Shown here piece by piece: positions 47,216 through 59,792 of a stretch of 64,000 nt of DNA. The translations under genes and the position numbers were made by a program. Every line of letters starts with the position of its first letter. Position 1 is the first letter of the stretch. The notes under the pieces were generated by a model that was given only the letters and a program-made list of their open reading frames with translations, did not search any database and was not told where the DNA came from. This DNA comes from Dreissena polymorpha (lineage: Eukaryota; Mollusca; Bivalvia; Myida; Dreissenidae), in the NCBI RefSeq assembly GCF_020536995.1, contig NC_068357.1, positions 151,993,587 to 152,057,586 of the forward strand. The letters run 5' to 3'.

Positions 47216-47790
47216 TACATGGGGGTTAGTTGCTTCGACAAAGCATAAAACTGCTTTTAGCGTGTGATCTTCTAAGAACTCTTATCTAACATTGTTTACA
47301 TATTATTAAACATTGTTACTATGAAACTTATCTCTGTTAATGTCTACCATTTAGATAATTGTTGAATATGGACAGTAAATGGAACCTAATCAAATATTCA
47401 CCCGTATACTGTTATATATAATGTAGCTTTTTCTCTTAAAGATCCCTGTGGTTTCATACAGACGCTTTACAACCAAGATCAGAGAAGTAAACAAAAATGT
47501 CCCATAACTTGACTCATTACACCAAGAAACTTAAAGTTTCCGACGCTCGGAATACTCAAAGTATTACATGATTTTTCAAGACAGTCACTGTCACGAGTGT
47601 GAGTAGTCCAAATCTTGATAGTACTCATACATGCATAGTAGTAAGTCGAATCATGCCAAGGTTTGCACAGAGACAGACTGCGTTGTCACTTCCCCGACCC
47701 CGGTTCAAACTATTGATGCCAATCAGACATGTCAGACTGACAATGGTACTGTAACCATGCAATCAACATATAAATCCACAATCGGTTTTT
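47216..47790. other. No recognised feature
   Basis: AT-rich sequence without coding signals. Confidence 0.45.
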
Positions 47791-48310
47791 AGTGTGTTTT
47801 TTCACCATTTTGGGAATTGGGCCGGGTCCCTTTGAATTGGGAAAATTCGCAGCGTTTTTACTAAATTTGGAAAATTAGTGTTGTTGTTGTTTTGCTAACA
47901 AATGCTTCAAAATTGAGGATACAAGTGTGTCCAGTATTATATTTACTACGGTTGATCTTATATGGATGGGAGATGAACAAAATATTGTTCTAAAAAAATA
48001 TATTTTTTTTGGTTTCATTGGGAAATTTTAGCTCCCATTTAGGAAAAATATATACGTTTTTCCATTGGGAATGGGTCCGGTTACCGGACCTGATTTTTTA
48101 TGAAAAAAAAACACTGTTTTTTTTCTTTTCCAGTATCATTTAACCTTCTTTTCCCGTATTATTTAACCTATAATATAATTTATTTCATGTATCAACTCCG
48201 TATGAAATACAAATTTCTTATTTTCCACAAATAACAAAAAAATCGCGCTATTTTTCCCCTAAAAAAAAGGCTGCGGCCCCTTCCCCCAAAAAATATGTTT
48301 TGGCCCTGAT
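47790..48310. repeat. Repeat with TTGGGAATGGGTCCG ... CGGACC end
   Basis: TTTTGGGAATTGGGCCGGGTCCC near 47,810 and CATTGGGAATGGGTCCGGTTACCGGACCTGA near 48,063 match the style of the element at 55,734-56,800 (TTGGGAATGGGTCCGACTATCGGACCC). It is probably a diverged copy of that family. A partial relative follows at 48,470-48,540. Confidence 0.6.
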
Positions 48311-48540
48311 ATTGCATTCTGTGCACTAGTATATTTTACATAATATTGTTGTTCCCTATCTGAAATTTGTTTTGACAAAAATATTTTAAATTGTTTCAAA
48401 ATTGACCGTTAAACATGTAAAAGTATTCAGTTTAAACAAGACGTCATTCCAGGAAAAGAATCTTAACCCAGTGTTTTTTAATGAAATATTCGGCGTTATT
48501 CGGCCCCATTCCCCCATCTCAAGAGTATATATTTCAATTA

Positions 48541-49592
48541 ACACGTTTGCATTGTTTTGTTGAAAGTAACCATGGTTAAAAATATTTACATCACTGCTCT
48601 TCTTTGGAATTTTATATTTGAAAATAAATCGCTTCCATCATTAAATACACATTCAATTGTGTCTTAGAAAAAGGACATTGCAATCCATTACGTAAAAAAT
48701 AACTTCCCCACTGGGAGCCCCATTTAGAACGCGGTCAAGCGAGGAGCATGAATCCAGTGAGAATAATCTTCTGGATGATGCAGATCATTGGCCTTCACCT
48801 CCACGAGTTGAAAAAAATAGTAAATATGTAAACAAAGACGATTTTCAGATGGTTTAATGCTGAAATAGTATTTTATTGAGGATATAAAAGTTATACAATG
48901 CTTAAAATACTTGTCTTTGTATGCGCATGCGCGAAATACATAATTAAGGGGCACGAATGTACGAGAACATAGCATACTATAATTTTCCTGAAATGCCGCA
49001 TCCGGGTGTTTACTCCTTTACCGCAAACCGTACTTAGCTCACTATCACGACTTTCGCTTTACAACATCTACCGCAAACCGTACGTATTCCACCATGTCAC
49101 ACAACAGCAAAAGCTTTAGGAAAAAAATTGACAAAAAATCTGTTTTAACTTAAAAAAAAAATATATTCTATTTAAACAAGCACAACTTAGTCAGTCTTCT
49201 TCAAATGCCGGCAATGAAACGCCAGAAACTTGGAAGTCAGGTCAAGAGAGTGAGTCAAAACAGGTGGATATTATTTCTAACTTTGTGGTATTGATGAAAC
49301 GTCTACAAAACGTCTATAATAAGCCTTGGTGAAGAGGAGGTCTCCAGAATAATTGACAAATTCGCAGAAAAGCCAAGAAATGTTGAACTTTGAACATGAA
49401 CATAGCATGTTGATGAAAAAAAAGAGTTGGAATAATATTTTTCTCTCTCTATGTATGGCAGTGCCCCAGATAATTATTTGAAAATTAGGGTGATTTCATT
49501 ATTGAAATAGGGTGAAATGAGTTATAAAAATGCATACTTTAAATTATTTCTGCTTTACTTCTGTTGAAGCTGCACACTTGTATTAATTCAAT
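48541..49592. other. No recognised gene
   Basis: Two copies of TACCGCAAACCGTAC (about 49,019 and 49,069) lie 50 bp apart. Nothing else is identified. Confidence 0.45.
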
Positions 49593-50504
49593 AACAAGAG
49601 GGCCTGAAAGGCCCAAAGTCGCTCACCTGAGATTCAAAGGAACTGACCTGTTCTGTGCAGCCCAAGATGTCATGATAACAAAATGTTCTTACCAACTTTT
49701 ATGACTAGTGAACACCCTGGCAGCCACGTTTTTCAACAGACCAGAACCATTTTCATACACATCCAAGATATCATTTAAACAAATATACTGACAAAGTTTC
49801 ATGAAGATTCATAAGTCCATTTAAGGAAAAATGCCCGGTCCACTGGTGGCCATGTTTTTCAAGCAACTGGAACCATTTTCGAACTCTTCCAAAATATCAT
49901 TGGGACAAATCTTCAGACAAAGTTTCATGATGATCGTCCATATAAGATCCACAGTGTAAACAAGGTTTAACTATAGCTATATAAGGAAAAATGCCACGCC
50001 CCCCTTGGCGGCCATGTTTTTCCACCAACCGGAACCATTTTCGAACTCATCCAAGATATCATTGGGACAAATCATCTGGCCAAGTTTCATGATGATCGGA
50101 CAATAAATGTGGCCTCTAGAGTGTTAACAAGGTTTTACAAAAGACTGATATATAGCCATATTAGGAAAAATGCCCGCCCCCTGGTGGCCATGAGGGTACG
50201 CAGCTCATCTGGGGCACTGATGTATGGTGAATTATTGTGTTAAAACTTTATTTTGTACTGTTACATGTTAAGCATTGAAATTTCCCCCTTTTCTCCTTTT
50301 CAGCGCGAAGTTTCCCCCTCTCAGGGGACCCAACCCCTTTCCCCCAAAACTGAAAACAAGAGGGCCAAGATGGCCCTAGTTCGCTCACCTGAGAGGAGTC
50401 GGTTTATTTAATCTTTACCAAATGTCAAACTTGACCTAGATATTGTCCAGACAAACATCCTGGTCAAGTTTCATCATTATTTCATCTGCGAGTCATGATC
50501 AATG

Positions 50505-51955
50505 TACCTATGAAGTTTCATGATCCTAGGCGTAAGCATTCTTGAGTTATCATCCGGAAACCATTTTTATTAAGTTGAGTCACCATGACCTTGACAGCCA
50601 TTGTGTGAATACGTTTTTTTGCACTCTAACCTTGACCTTTGACCTAGTGACCTGAAAATCAATAGGGGTCATCTGCGAGTCATGATCAATATACCTATGA
50701 AGTTTCATGATCCTAGGCATAAGCGTTTTTGAGTAATCATCCAGAAACCATTTTACTATTTCAGGTCACCGTTACCTTGACCTTTGACCTAGTGACCTGA
50801 AAATCAATAGGGGTCATCTTCGAGTCATGATCAATGTACCTATGAAGTTTCATGATCCTAGGCATAAGCGTTCTTGAGTTATCATTTGGACACCATTTTA
50901 CTATTTCAGGTCACCGTGACCTTTGACCTAGTGACCTGAAAATAAATAGGGTCATCTACGAGTCATGATCAATGTACCTGTGAAGTTTCATGATCCTAGG
51001 CCTAAGCGTTCTTGAGTTATCATCCGGAAACCATTTTACTATTTCGAGTCATCGTGACCTTGACCGTTAACATAGTGACCTGAAAATCAATAGGGGTTAT
51101 CTGCGAGTCATGATCAATGTATCTATGAAGTTGCATGATCCTAGGCATAAGCGTTCTTGAGTTATCATCCGGAAACCATTTTACTGCTTTGGGTCACCGT
51201 GACCTTGACTTTTGACCTAGTGACCTGAAAATCAATAGGGGTCATCTGCAAGTCATGATCAATGTATCTATGAAGTTTCATGATCCTAGGCCTAAGCTTT
51301 CTTGAGTTATCATCCAGAAACCATTTTACTATTTCGGGTCATCGTGACCTTTGACCTTGTGACCTGAAAATCAATAGGGGTTATCTGCGAGTCATGATCA
51401 ATGTATCTATGAAGTTTCATGATCCTAGGCATAAACGTTCTTGAGTAATCATCCGGAAACCATTTTACTATTTCGGGTCACCGTGACCTTTACCTTTGAC
51501 CTAGTGACCTGAAAATCAATAGGGGTCATCTGCGAGTCATTATCTATGAATCTATGAAGTTTCATGATCTTAGGCCTAAGCGTTCTTGAGTTATCATCCG
51601 GAAACCATTTTACTATTTCGGCTCATCGTGACCTTGACCTTTGACCTGGTGACCTGAAAATCTATAGGGGTTATCTGCGAGTCATGATCAATGTATCTAT
51701 GAAGTTTCATGATCCTAGGCATAAGCGTTCTTGAGTTATCATCCGGAAACCATTTTACTGCTTTTGGTCACCTTGAACTTGACCTTTGACCTAGTGACCT
51801 GAAAATCAATAGGGGTCATCTGCGAGTCATGATCAATGTATCTATGAAGTTTCATGATCCTAGGCATCTTGAGTTATCATCCGGAAACCAGCTGGTGGAC
51901 GGACGGACCGACATGAGCAAAACAATATACCCCCTCTTCTTCGAAAGGAGGGGCA
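50505..51955 (-). repeat. 145 bp tandem array, about ten copies
   Basis: Reverse complement of the array at 1928-2945. GAAGTTTCATGATCCTAGGC recurs roughly every 145 bp from 50,511 to 51,847, and each copy has GACCTTTGACCTAGTGACC and AATAGGGGTCATCTGCGAGT. It ends with a GGACGGACCGACATG stretch and CCCCTCTTCTTCGAAAGGAG, the inverted counterpart of the head at 1816. Confidence 0.9.
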
Positions 51956-52002
51956 TAATGAGAAAACTGCCCCCTTCCCAGCAGCCATGTTATTCAACTG
52001 AC

Positions 52003-52365
52003 CGGAACCAATTTTGAACTCAACTCTCGTATCAAGAAAACAAATGTTTTGACCAAATTTCATGATGATTGGGAAAAAAAATTGATTTCTAGAGTGTTTA
52101 CAAGGTTTCCCTACAGCCAAATAGGGAAAACTGCCACTATATACATATAGAGAAAAATGCCCCGCCCACTGGCGGCCATGTTTTTTTCACCGATCTCGAC
52201 CAATTTTGAACTCAACTCTCGTATCAAGAAAACAAATGTTTTGACCAAATTTCATGATGATTGGGAAAAAATTTGATTTCTAGAGTGTTTACAAGGTTTC
52301 CCTACAGCCAAATAGGGAAAACTGCCACTATATACATATAGAGAAAAATGCCCCGCCCACTGGCG
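52003..52365 (+). repeat. Recent 181 bp tandem duplication
   Basis: The segment from CCAATTTTGAACTCAACTCT through ATATAGAGAAAAATGCCCCG and CTGGCGGCCATGTTTTTTTC is repeated almost without change, whereas neighbouring units differ clearly. Confidence 0.85.
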
Positions 52366-52880
52366 GCCATGTTTTTTTCACCGATCTCGACCATTTTCGA
52401 ACTCGTCCGAGACATCACTTGAACCAATGTTTTGACCAACTTTCATGATGATTGGGCAAAAATTGTGACTTCTAGAGTGTTAACAAGGTTTCTCTTTAGC
52501 CAAATAAGAAAAACTGCCCCGCCCACTGGCGGCCATGATTTTCAACGGATCGGAACCACTTTTAAACTCAACCAAGATATTATTAAGACAAACATTTTGA
52601 CAAAGTTACATGAAGATTGTGCATGAATTGTGGCTTCTACAGTGTCAACAAGGTTTTTCTTTTTTTGACCTAGTGACCTAGTTTTTGACCCGGCACAATC
52701 CAGTTTCGAACTCGGCCGATATTTCATTGGGACAAAGCTTCTGACCAAATTTCATGAAGATGGGACAAGAAATGTGGCCTCTAGAGTGTTTACGAGCAAA
52801 TGTTAACGGACGGACGGACGGACATACGACGGACGAAGACCGGTCACAAAAGCTCACCTGAGCAATCAGGTGAGCTAAAA

Positions 52881-53492
52881 ATGATGTATTACACATTGTG
52901 ATATAAAAAAGTATGTAATGGTTGTATTACATCGGAAACAGGGTATAGCATGTGATAAACATGTTTATTGCTTGAAAACGTTGACCTGAAGTTCATAAGC
53001 ACAAAAAGGGTCAACACTGCTGGTCAGAGTTTTTGGCATCACACAATGGTCCCAAAAATTATGTGAAGTTTCAATTTAATATATCTATCTGTTAAAGAAA
53101 CATGTGCATGACACTGACTGTGACTAACATTTGTAAAAAAAAAGTGTACACATAACCTTAATCATAGCAATAAACAAAAGCCAACAAATGGATGAGTGGT
53201 ATCGCATGCACGCCCTTTGCTATGCGTAGTTATGGATACATTGCAGAGCGAAAATTAACATATATTTTTCGCTTAATAGGACATTAATCTTTTTTTATGA
53301 CTGTTTTGTGATCTCATGCTCCACTTTTTTTCACAATTATTTCTAGAATGCACTAAACCTCTCTTTTGAGAAAATGTGAATAAGATCTACTCAGCCATTT
53401 TTAGAAACTGTGACTGTGACAGTCTGTGTTATCATTGCTACTCTAGAATATGAATATTTAAATGTGGGAGTTTTATTTAGAAACAAGACTGA
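52881..53492. other. Mostly unassigned; left part repeats 35,456-35,520
   Basis: 52,905-52,970 (GTAATGGTTGTATTACATCG, CAGGGTATAGCATGTGATAA) matches the end of the repeat at 35,180-35,520. The rest has no identified feature. Confidence 0.5.
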
Positions 53493-54592
53493 AGAGATGT
53501 GTTTGTCAGAAACACAATGCCCCCTAATGCGTCGCTTTTTTTAACCTTTGACCTTGGAAGGATGACCTTGACCTTGACCTTTCACCACTCAAAATGTGCA
53601 GCTCCATGAGATACACATGCATGCCAAATATGAAGTTGCTATGTTCAAAATTTAAAGGCTCTATAGAGGTGTCAAATCCAATTATTATGCATATAAACTG
53701 GTAAAATTTTCAGGCCTCGACACTAACGGTGGTCCGGGGACCCGAGGCCCCCAGATTTTGGCGAGGGTCACCAGTTCTCTCAAGCTGGGTGATCCTCTGG
53801 GAACCACATCGTCTTGATTGACCATTTGAATTTTTAAAAGTGGCTCCAATTTTTTTAAAGTGGCGAATTTTTAAAAATCGGTAAAGTCTTATCTGAAAAT
53901 GTACTGCGAATCGAAAGCAGGCGACCGAGCATTAGCGGCCAGCGTCTGCCAGTTGTAAATATTGATTTTCGGCGATGTAAGCGACCTACAGTGCAGAGAA
54001 TATATTGAAATCACTGAAGCGTGTAAGTGTTACAAACGGTGTTTTTACTGCAATTGTCAAGTTTTATGGGGGTTATTATCGGATTAACGTCTGCTTTATG
54101 ATATTAAGCAAAAAATTAAGTAACACGGGGACAAACTGTCACGACGATCAATAATTATAATTATTATTAGGGCCGCTATTTCTTTAATCAAAACCATGGC
54201 ATGGGGCTGGCAAAAGCATTTAATCTCTCCACAAAAACACATACAAACTTGTTTCAATAGGTATTTGTGAGCATTTCTGTTTAATAGTTTTATTATTATA
54301 ATGTCCTGAGAAGCATATAATTTGATTAAGATACCAACAATTTCTGAAATAAAAAATATATCATTCACTCGAAGCACTATATTTCGGATATGTTAAAATT
54401 CGGACATTTAAAGATAGGGACATGTATGTGTTGGTTTGTTGTTGATAGTTTGTAAAAATATTTGTTATGTTATTTCAGGCAACTAGAATGGATGGTGGCA
54501 ATTATCTGTGCCTTTCTGTCAGGAAATAGGCGTGAAAAACATTCATTTAATTGAACATGGAAAGCATCCACCACTAACAGAAAACGTTTTAA

Positions 54593-55122
54593 AGGGACTG
54601 TCAACCACGAATGACGAAAAAAGAAAAGTTCTAAAATACCGTATTTGTTTACAATTGTTAGTTTATATTGATTACAATATCACAAATGGTATATAACATT
54701 ACTTTAAAAAGTTCATATTTTCAGTATATTCGGTAATACAATTTCGCGATGTGAAATCGAAAGTACATCGCGAAAATAGGTGACATAACGATTTACACAC
54801 TATAAATAACGCAAGTAGATTGATCATTTTATATATAAAATATATACTATTCACTACGCATGCACAATTTGCATTCTTGGGTTTACCACGTGACGATGAT
54901 GATCAATCTACTAGCGTTATTTATAGTTAACTGGTAGTTACCTGGTAGACATACCCAGTAAAATTTCTTACCAAATATACTAAAAATATGAAAACTTAAC
55001 AACTTTTTGCAAGTAATGTAATATAGCTGTCTTGATATTTTAATCAATATAAACTAATAATTGTAAAATAATACGGAATTTTACAACTTTTCTTTTGTTC
55101 GTCGTCGTGGTTGACAGTCCCT
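54593..55122. mobile_element. 530 bp TTAA MITE with an inner palindrome
   Basis: The ends AGGGACTGTCAACCACGA and TCGTCGTGGTTGACAGTCCCT are inverted repeats, flanked by TTAA at 54,589-54,592 and 55,123-55,126. An inner inverted pair (CTATAAATAACGCAAGTAGA near 54,800; TCTACTAGCGTTATTTATAG near 54,907) gives a second nested stem. Confidence 0.9.
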
Positions 55123-55733
55123 TTAACAACAGAAGCTGATGTATAACATGTCCACATGACCAAATATAACTGTTTAACAATTGAAGTGAGATGATTTATT
55201 TTCTGATGTTTTATATTTCTTTTTCCCTTTCAAATGATGTAAATTGGTGTGATTCTATGTTTAAATAATTAATTTTGAAACATTTAGGCAGCATACTGTT
55301 TAATGCATTGAAGTTAACATTGTTATATTATTTTGGTTATCTGTATTGTTTATCAAGTTGAAAAAATGTTATTTATATACAAATAAAGTTTATTAAGACT
55401 TATGAAAGTATGACTTATGAAGGTACTTATTTTTTTTTATGTAATAATATACTTTTTAAAGTGATAATATAGGCAATGACATTAATGTAGTAAGGTTTCT
55501 TTAAATGATTGTTCTAATTTTATAAGATTGGAATAACCGACAGTTTTCACGCCGCGAAAAAGTGGCGAGAACTTTTGTTGGGTCAGTGAAACCCCTGAAT
55601 CCGCGTAATTACCTTTTATTTCTTATAAGTTTTTAATAAGAACTTCCTAAACGCGAAGTACTGGTGGCGAAGGGCAATGCTGAAGATGATAATGCTGAAG
55701 ATGATTATGACAAGAATGACGATGCTGATGATT

Positions 55734-56800
55734 AGGCCTTTTTCTGTCTATTTTGGGAAAAAGTACCTAGCAAAATTGGGATTTTTCGAGTCGCGAAATC
55801 TTCCAAATTGGGAAGAATTTTCATCGACGAAAGCATTATTTGGGAAATTATTTTTCTGATTTTTTCTTATTAAAGCTAATGTTTTCATACATTGCCCAAA
55901 AATGCTAAGAAAGGATTAGACTGTTTTTTTAACATGTAACAGTCGTTGTCCACTGCTAACGTAAGTATGTGTATGATAAAAAAAACACAGACTTTGTTAT
56001 GCTTGAAGTTCAAATAAAATACATAGCTTGATATGACATTAAGGATTTTTTATGAATATTCACAGTTGAAGAACCTGCATCTAACATATTTTTTTTTCAA
56101 AATTTAAGTTGCCAAATGTCTGAAGGCAACCATAATTCGAAACACAAAAGTAAAGCTGAACATCATAAATGTACATTATTGAAATGTTAAGAAGCTACAA
56201 AGGGTAGTGACTCTGAATCTGGCAGAGGCAAATATTCATCACTTGCTTGATAATGGGCGAGTCAGATTTTGGGTTAACCGTGGACTGACTGGCGGTAGTA
56301 TTTCCCCACAAAACATTCAGTTTGTGTGTGCCTTTCGAGTCAATTTTTCGTATTTTACTTCGATAGTACTTCCAATTATGCGACATTTTTAATACTGCGT
56401 CCGATTTCCGTATTTTTTTACCCAAATTCACTCTTTCGAACCACAGTAAAGTTAAAAGTGAAACTACTGACTAGTCCACATTAATTTACCTCAGACCATC
56501 GATATCGATTCTCAACCAATTTACAATAATTAATGCGTACACATGGTTATCACTTGTTGTATACATACCTGATAATTCTGAATAATTCAGCACTTCAATA
56601 TTTAAAAGCTAATTCTGACCGAAAATGACCGTTAATGTGTCTTAAGAAATGCATAGACACAACCGGGAAACGCATTTTTCAAATTTGATTATTTCGGTCG
56701 GAAATTGGGAATTTTTTTTATAATTGGGAAAAAAACATCCATATTTGGCATTGGGAATGGGTCCGACTATCGGACCCGTGAGATAGGCAGAAAAAGGCCT
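55734..56800. mobile_element. 1.07 kb element with AGGCCTTTTTCTG ends
   Basis: AGGCCTTTTTCTGTCTAT on the left pairs with ATAGGCAGAAAAAGGCCT on the right. The flanks GATGATT (55,727) and GATGATA (56,801) look like a 6-7 bp target duplication. The interior has TTGGGAATGGGTCCG and CGGACCC words shared with 47,790-48,100. No coding sequence. Confidence 0.75.
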
Positions 56801-57519
56801 GATGATATTGATGAAAGACATGATTTCAAAAATTTACAAGACAAGGTTATGAGCTTTTAATGGGTCTGCTTTAAATGGCAATAGAATTAAATATAGGAAA
56901 TAAAAATGTGTACTAGTATGCTTCTTGTACTTATTTGCCCTTACGCTGAGAGTAGCTGTGTGTTGAAACAAGAGGGAACCCTAGTTTGGGTGAGGGTCAC
57001 CAAAAGTTGAAAGTAGGGTTCCCTGGTACCCTGTCAAAAAAGTTAGTGTCAAGGCCTGATTTTTACCGGATTTCAGTTACTCTTGAATGAAAAATGCTAA
57101 TAACACAGCTTAGGTGCAACGTTGTAAAGAATTATGGAAGATATACCCGTTTCATAATTGGAAGAAATGTTTACAACTTTGCAACTAACGTGATGTGTAG
57201 CCTTAAAGTGTGACATATGCTAAAAATAGCAGAAATAAAAATTAAAGTTTAATTATATTTTTAACAACTTTTTACCAGCAGTAAGTAACTTATTAGATCA
57301 CTACAAACGTTTTAACCATTTCGAAGATACATACTTTGTGAGTGGTACCGGAAAACGTTGAAAATCAACGAAATATTTTTGGTGACCCGAGTCACTTTCA
57401 CTTTCACGAGTAAACAGCGATGTAAATAAACTGATCGTTTGTAAACACAAATAACTTGGAGGACACTGTATTTTGAGCTCAAAACAAGTTTTATTGCTCT
57501 TTTTTTTGTATGGTAATGT

Positions 57520-57525
57520 CCAATA

Positions 57526-57573
<48 letters not shown>
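57520..57573. repeat. (AT)n microsatellite
   Basis: Uninterrupted TA dinucleotides inside the TTAA element. Confidence 0.97.
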
Positions 57574-57577
<4 letters not shown>

Positions 57578-57859
57578 TTTTGATAACCTTTATCAATAAA
57601 ATATGAAAACAATATTTAAAAATCGGTAAATGATTACGGATCGTCACCTTTATAGAGCCTTTAAAGTTATTGCAAAACTTTACTGTACTGGGACAGAATT
57701 TTTTTACCTTTGACCTTGAAGGATGACCTTGACCTTTCACCACTCAAAATGTGCAGCTCCATGAGATACACATCCATGCCAAATATCAAGTTGCTATGTT
57801 CAATATTTCAAAAGTTATTGCAAAACTTTACTGTACAGTAAAGTTTTAACCTTACTAGT

Positions 57860-58519
57860 AGGTACATTGATTACATACTTAATTTAGATAATCCATTATT
57901 TGAACAATATATTCACAAAATCTACCCGAAAGAACTAGTCTTAAATAGATCGTGTATATCCAATACAGACGCTGCGTATTTAGACTTACATTTAACTATT
58001 AATAATAATTTGATCAAAACTAGTTTATACGACAAACGGGACGATTTTAACTTTGAAATTGTGAATTTTCCGTTTCTAGATGGCAACATCCCTAAAGGAC
58101 CTTCCTATGGTATTTACATTTCGCAGTTGGTACGTTATGCCAGAGCATGTTCGTGTATTAAAGATTTTAATGATCGTAATCTAATATTAACTAAAAAATT
58201 GCTAAAACAAGGCTTTTTGTATCATAACTTAAGAAATAAATTTGCTAGATTTTACTCTAAGTATGGTGATTTAATTTCAAAATATAATGTTTCTTTAAAA
58301 TGGCATTTAAATAATGGAATCTCCCATCCATCATTTTACGGAGATGTTTTGAAGCGTGTCCGCAAATTAAAATATGTTAAACCAAATGTTCATATTAAAC
58401 TTTTCATTTTAATTAACTTGTTTTTATCAAAAGGATACGATGCTTATGTACTTAAAAACACGTGTTTGATGGTTTTCGATTCACTATATCTTTCTTCCCT
58501 TAAAATTTGGAATCATTAG
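57860..58519 (+). pseudogene. Reverse-transcriptase C-terminal fragment
   Basis: A 219-codon frame opens at RYIDYILNLDNPLF, continues with FEQYIHKIYPKELVL, AAYLDLHLTI, TSLYDKRDDFNFEIVNFPFL, YGIYISQLVRYARAC and LTKKLLKQGFLYHNLRNKFARFYS, and stops at 58,519. These phrases match a family of eukaryotic RT proteins I remember from bivalves, cnidarians and fish, in which RYIDD is the catalytic box. Everything upstream of that box is absent. I cannot assign the clade with confidence (Penelope-like is one possibility). Confidence 0.7.
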
Positions 58520-58523
58520 TGAT

Positions 58524-58675
58524 ATTATAGGCATTTTTCACTGTTGAATAAAATTGTGTCATTGTGTCGTATGAACAAATCTGCATGAATACTACATTAT
58601 AGGCATTTGTCACTGTTGAATAAAATTGTGTCATTGTGTCGTATGAACAAATCTGCATGTAAACTACATTTGGAC
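58524..58675 (+). repeat. 77 bp direct duplication
   Basis: CACTGTTGAATAAAATTGTG and GTCGTATGAACAAATCTGCA occur twice, 77 bp apart, almost unchanged, in the retroelement's 3' flank. Confidence 0.85.
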
Positions 58676-59629
58676 TCAAATCGTACATCAAATCATTTCT
58701 GTCTTCAGTTGTCAAAACACCTATATACTGTTTGATTCCAATAATGTCGCTTTAATGGAATTACCATTTGTATTCATTTGCTTCTTAATATTAAATCACG
58801 TAAACTTGTTTTATTAGTAATACAGCCCGATTAATATTTTTATTTAGTACTGCCCTTGGAATTTGTTCACGTCATTATGCCATTATGGATTTTTGTGACG
58901 TCATACGACCGACTTTCCCAGTTGTAATCTACATGCATAGGTCATTGGGTTTATAACGTTCCATTTTATTTATATTTTCTCTCTGATAGGCGTTTCTTGT
59001 TTGATTTAATTATTTTTAATTTGTTTAGCAGTCACATAAACAACCAAGCTATGTAATATGGAGTTTTTACACCCATTATTGCTGCTTCTTCCTGTATTTG
59101 CGCGATGATTATCTGAGATATTAACTCTATGATTCTACATTCTCAAATCTTTTCTATAAAGAAGGAATGTAGTTGACAATTGTTAATAGTTTTATTTGAT
59201 CGTTCGTCAAAAAGTTGTAATTCTGTTACTCTTGTATCTTCAATGCAATTGAGTAATTAAATAGCAATTAAATTGAATGCGTTTTAATTCCCTTTTATTA
59301 TTGTTTAATTTGAGTTACAATGCTATGACGTTAAGTTTTATTTACACTTGAATGTATTATGAATATTGCTGGGCCAAGTGTGAGGTTGAGCGCTCTATAA
59401 CCAGGTTTAAACCCCCAATGCTTTGCATTGACCGTTCCAAGGCGGTGACCCCAGCTTTATTCATATTTTGTGTTTATGTTGGTTTGTATTGTGCTGTATT
59501 GTGCTGTTTTGTACTGTTTGGGCAATCGGTCACTTGCCTTAAATAAAGGACCAACTAATTGTTTTTAATGAAAATTCAATACTGCTCCAGCAGCTGGAGT
59601 TTCACTTCTTTATATTGGGACAGAATGAC

Positions 59630-59742
<113 letters not shown>

Positions 59743-59792
59743 GGCGGCCAAAAACAATATATCCCCGATCTATCGATCCGGGGGCATAAAAT

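Larger units (their letters stand above)
49593..52880 (+). repeat. Composite CAAGAGGGCC ... CACCTGAGCAATCAGGTGAG element
   Basis: Two heads (49,593 and 50,354) start CAAGAGGGCC and have TCGCTCACCTGAG. Units of about 175-180 bp with CCACTGGCGGCCATGTTTTT, CCAAGATATCATTGGGACAA and TTTCATGATGATTGG occupy 49,720-50,215 and 51,960-52,780. The right end carries (ACGG)n, then CACAAAAGCTCACCTGAGCA and a short CACCTGAGCAATCAGGTG hairpin. It looks like one repeat interrupted by the reverse-oriented array at 50,505-51,955. Confidence 0.75.
53711..57058. mobile_element. Inverted-repeat element with CAGGCCTYGACACTAAC ends
   Basis: The left end reads CAGGCCTCGACACTAAC and the right end GTTAGTGTCAAGGCCTG. 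Inside the ends both sides carry GAGGGTCACC and GGGAACC-type words in inverted order. It lies 55 bp inside the TTAA element. Weak complementarity continues outward (GGTAAAA/TTTTTACC), so the exact tip is uncertain. No coding sequence. Confidence 0.65.
53656..57660. mobile_element. 4 kb TTAA-flanked element
   Basis: The termini AGGCTCTATAGAGGTG and CACCTTTATAGAGCCT are inverted repeats (15 of 16). TTAA flanks both ends (53,652-53,655 and 57,661-57,664), as for piggyBac-like elements. It has no coding sequence of its own, and most of it is filled by other elements. Confidence 0.8.
57850..59612 (+). mobile_element. 5'-truncated retroelement with 3' UTR
   Basis: Contains the RT fragment at 57,860-58,519 and about 1 kb of 3' flank. 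That flank includes GAGGTTGAGCGCTCTATAAC, CCGTTCCAAGGCGGTGACCC and GGGCAATCGGTCACTTGCC, and ends near AATAAAGGACC (about 59,540). I recall this 3' sequence as a typical tail of such elements. It separates two parts of the family S repeat. Target duplication not assigned. Confidence 0.55.
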
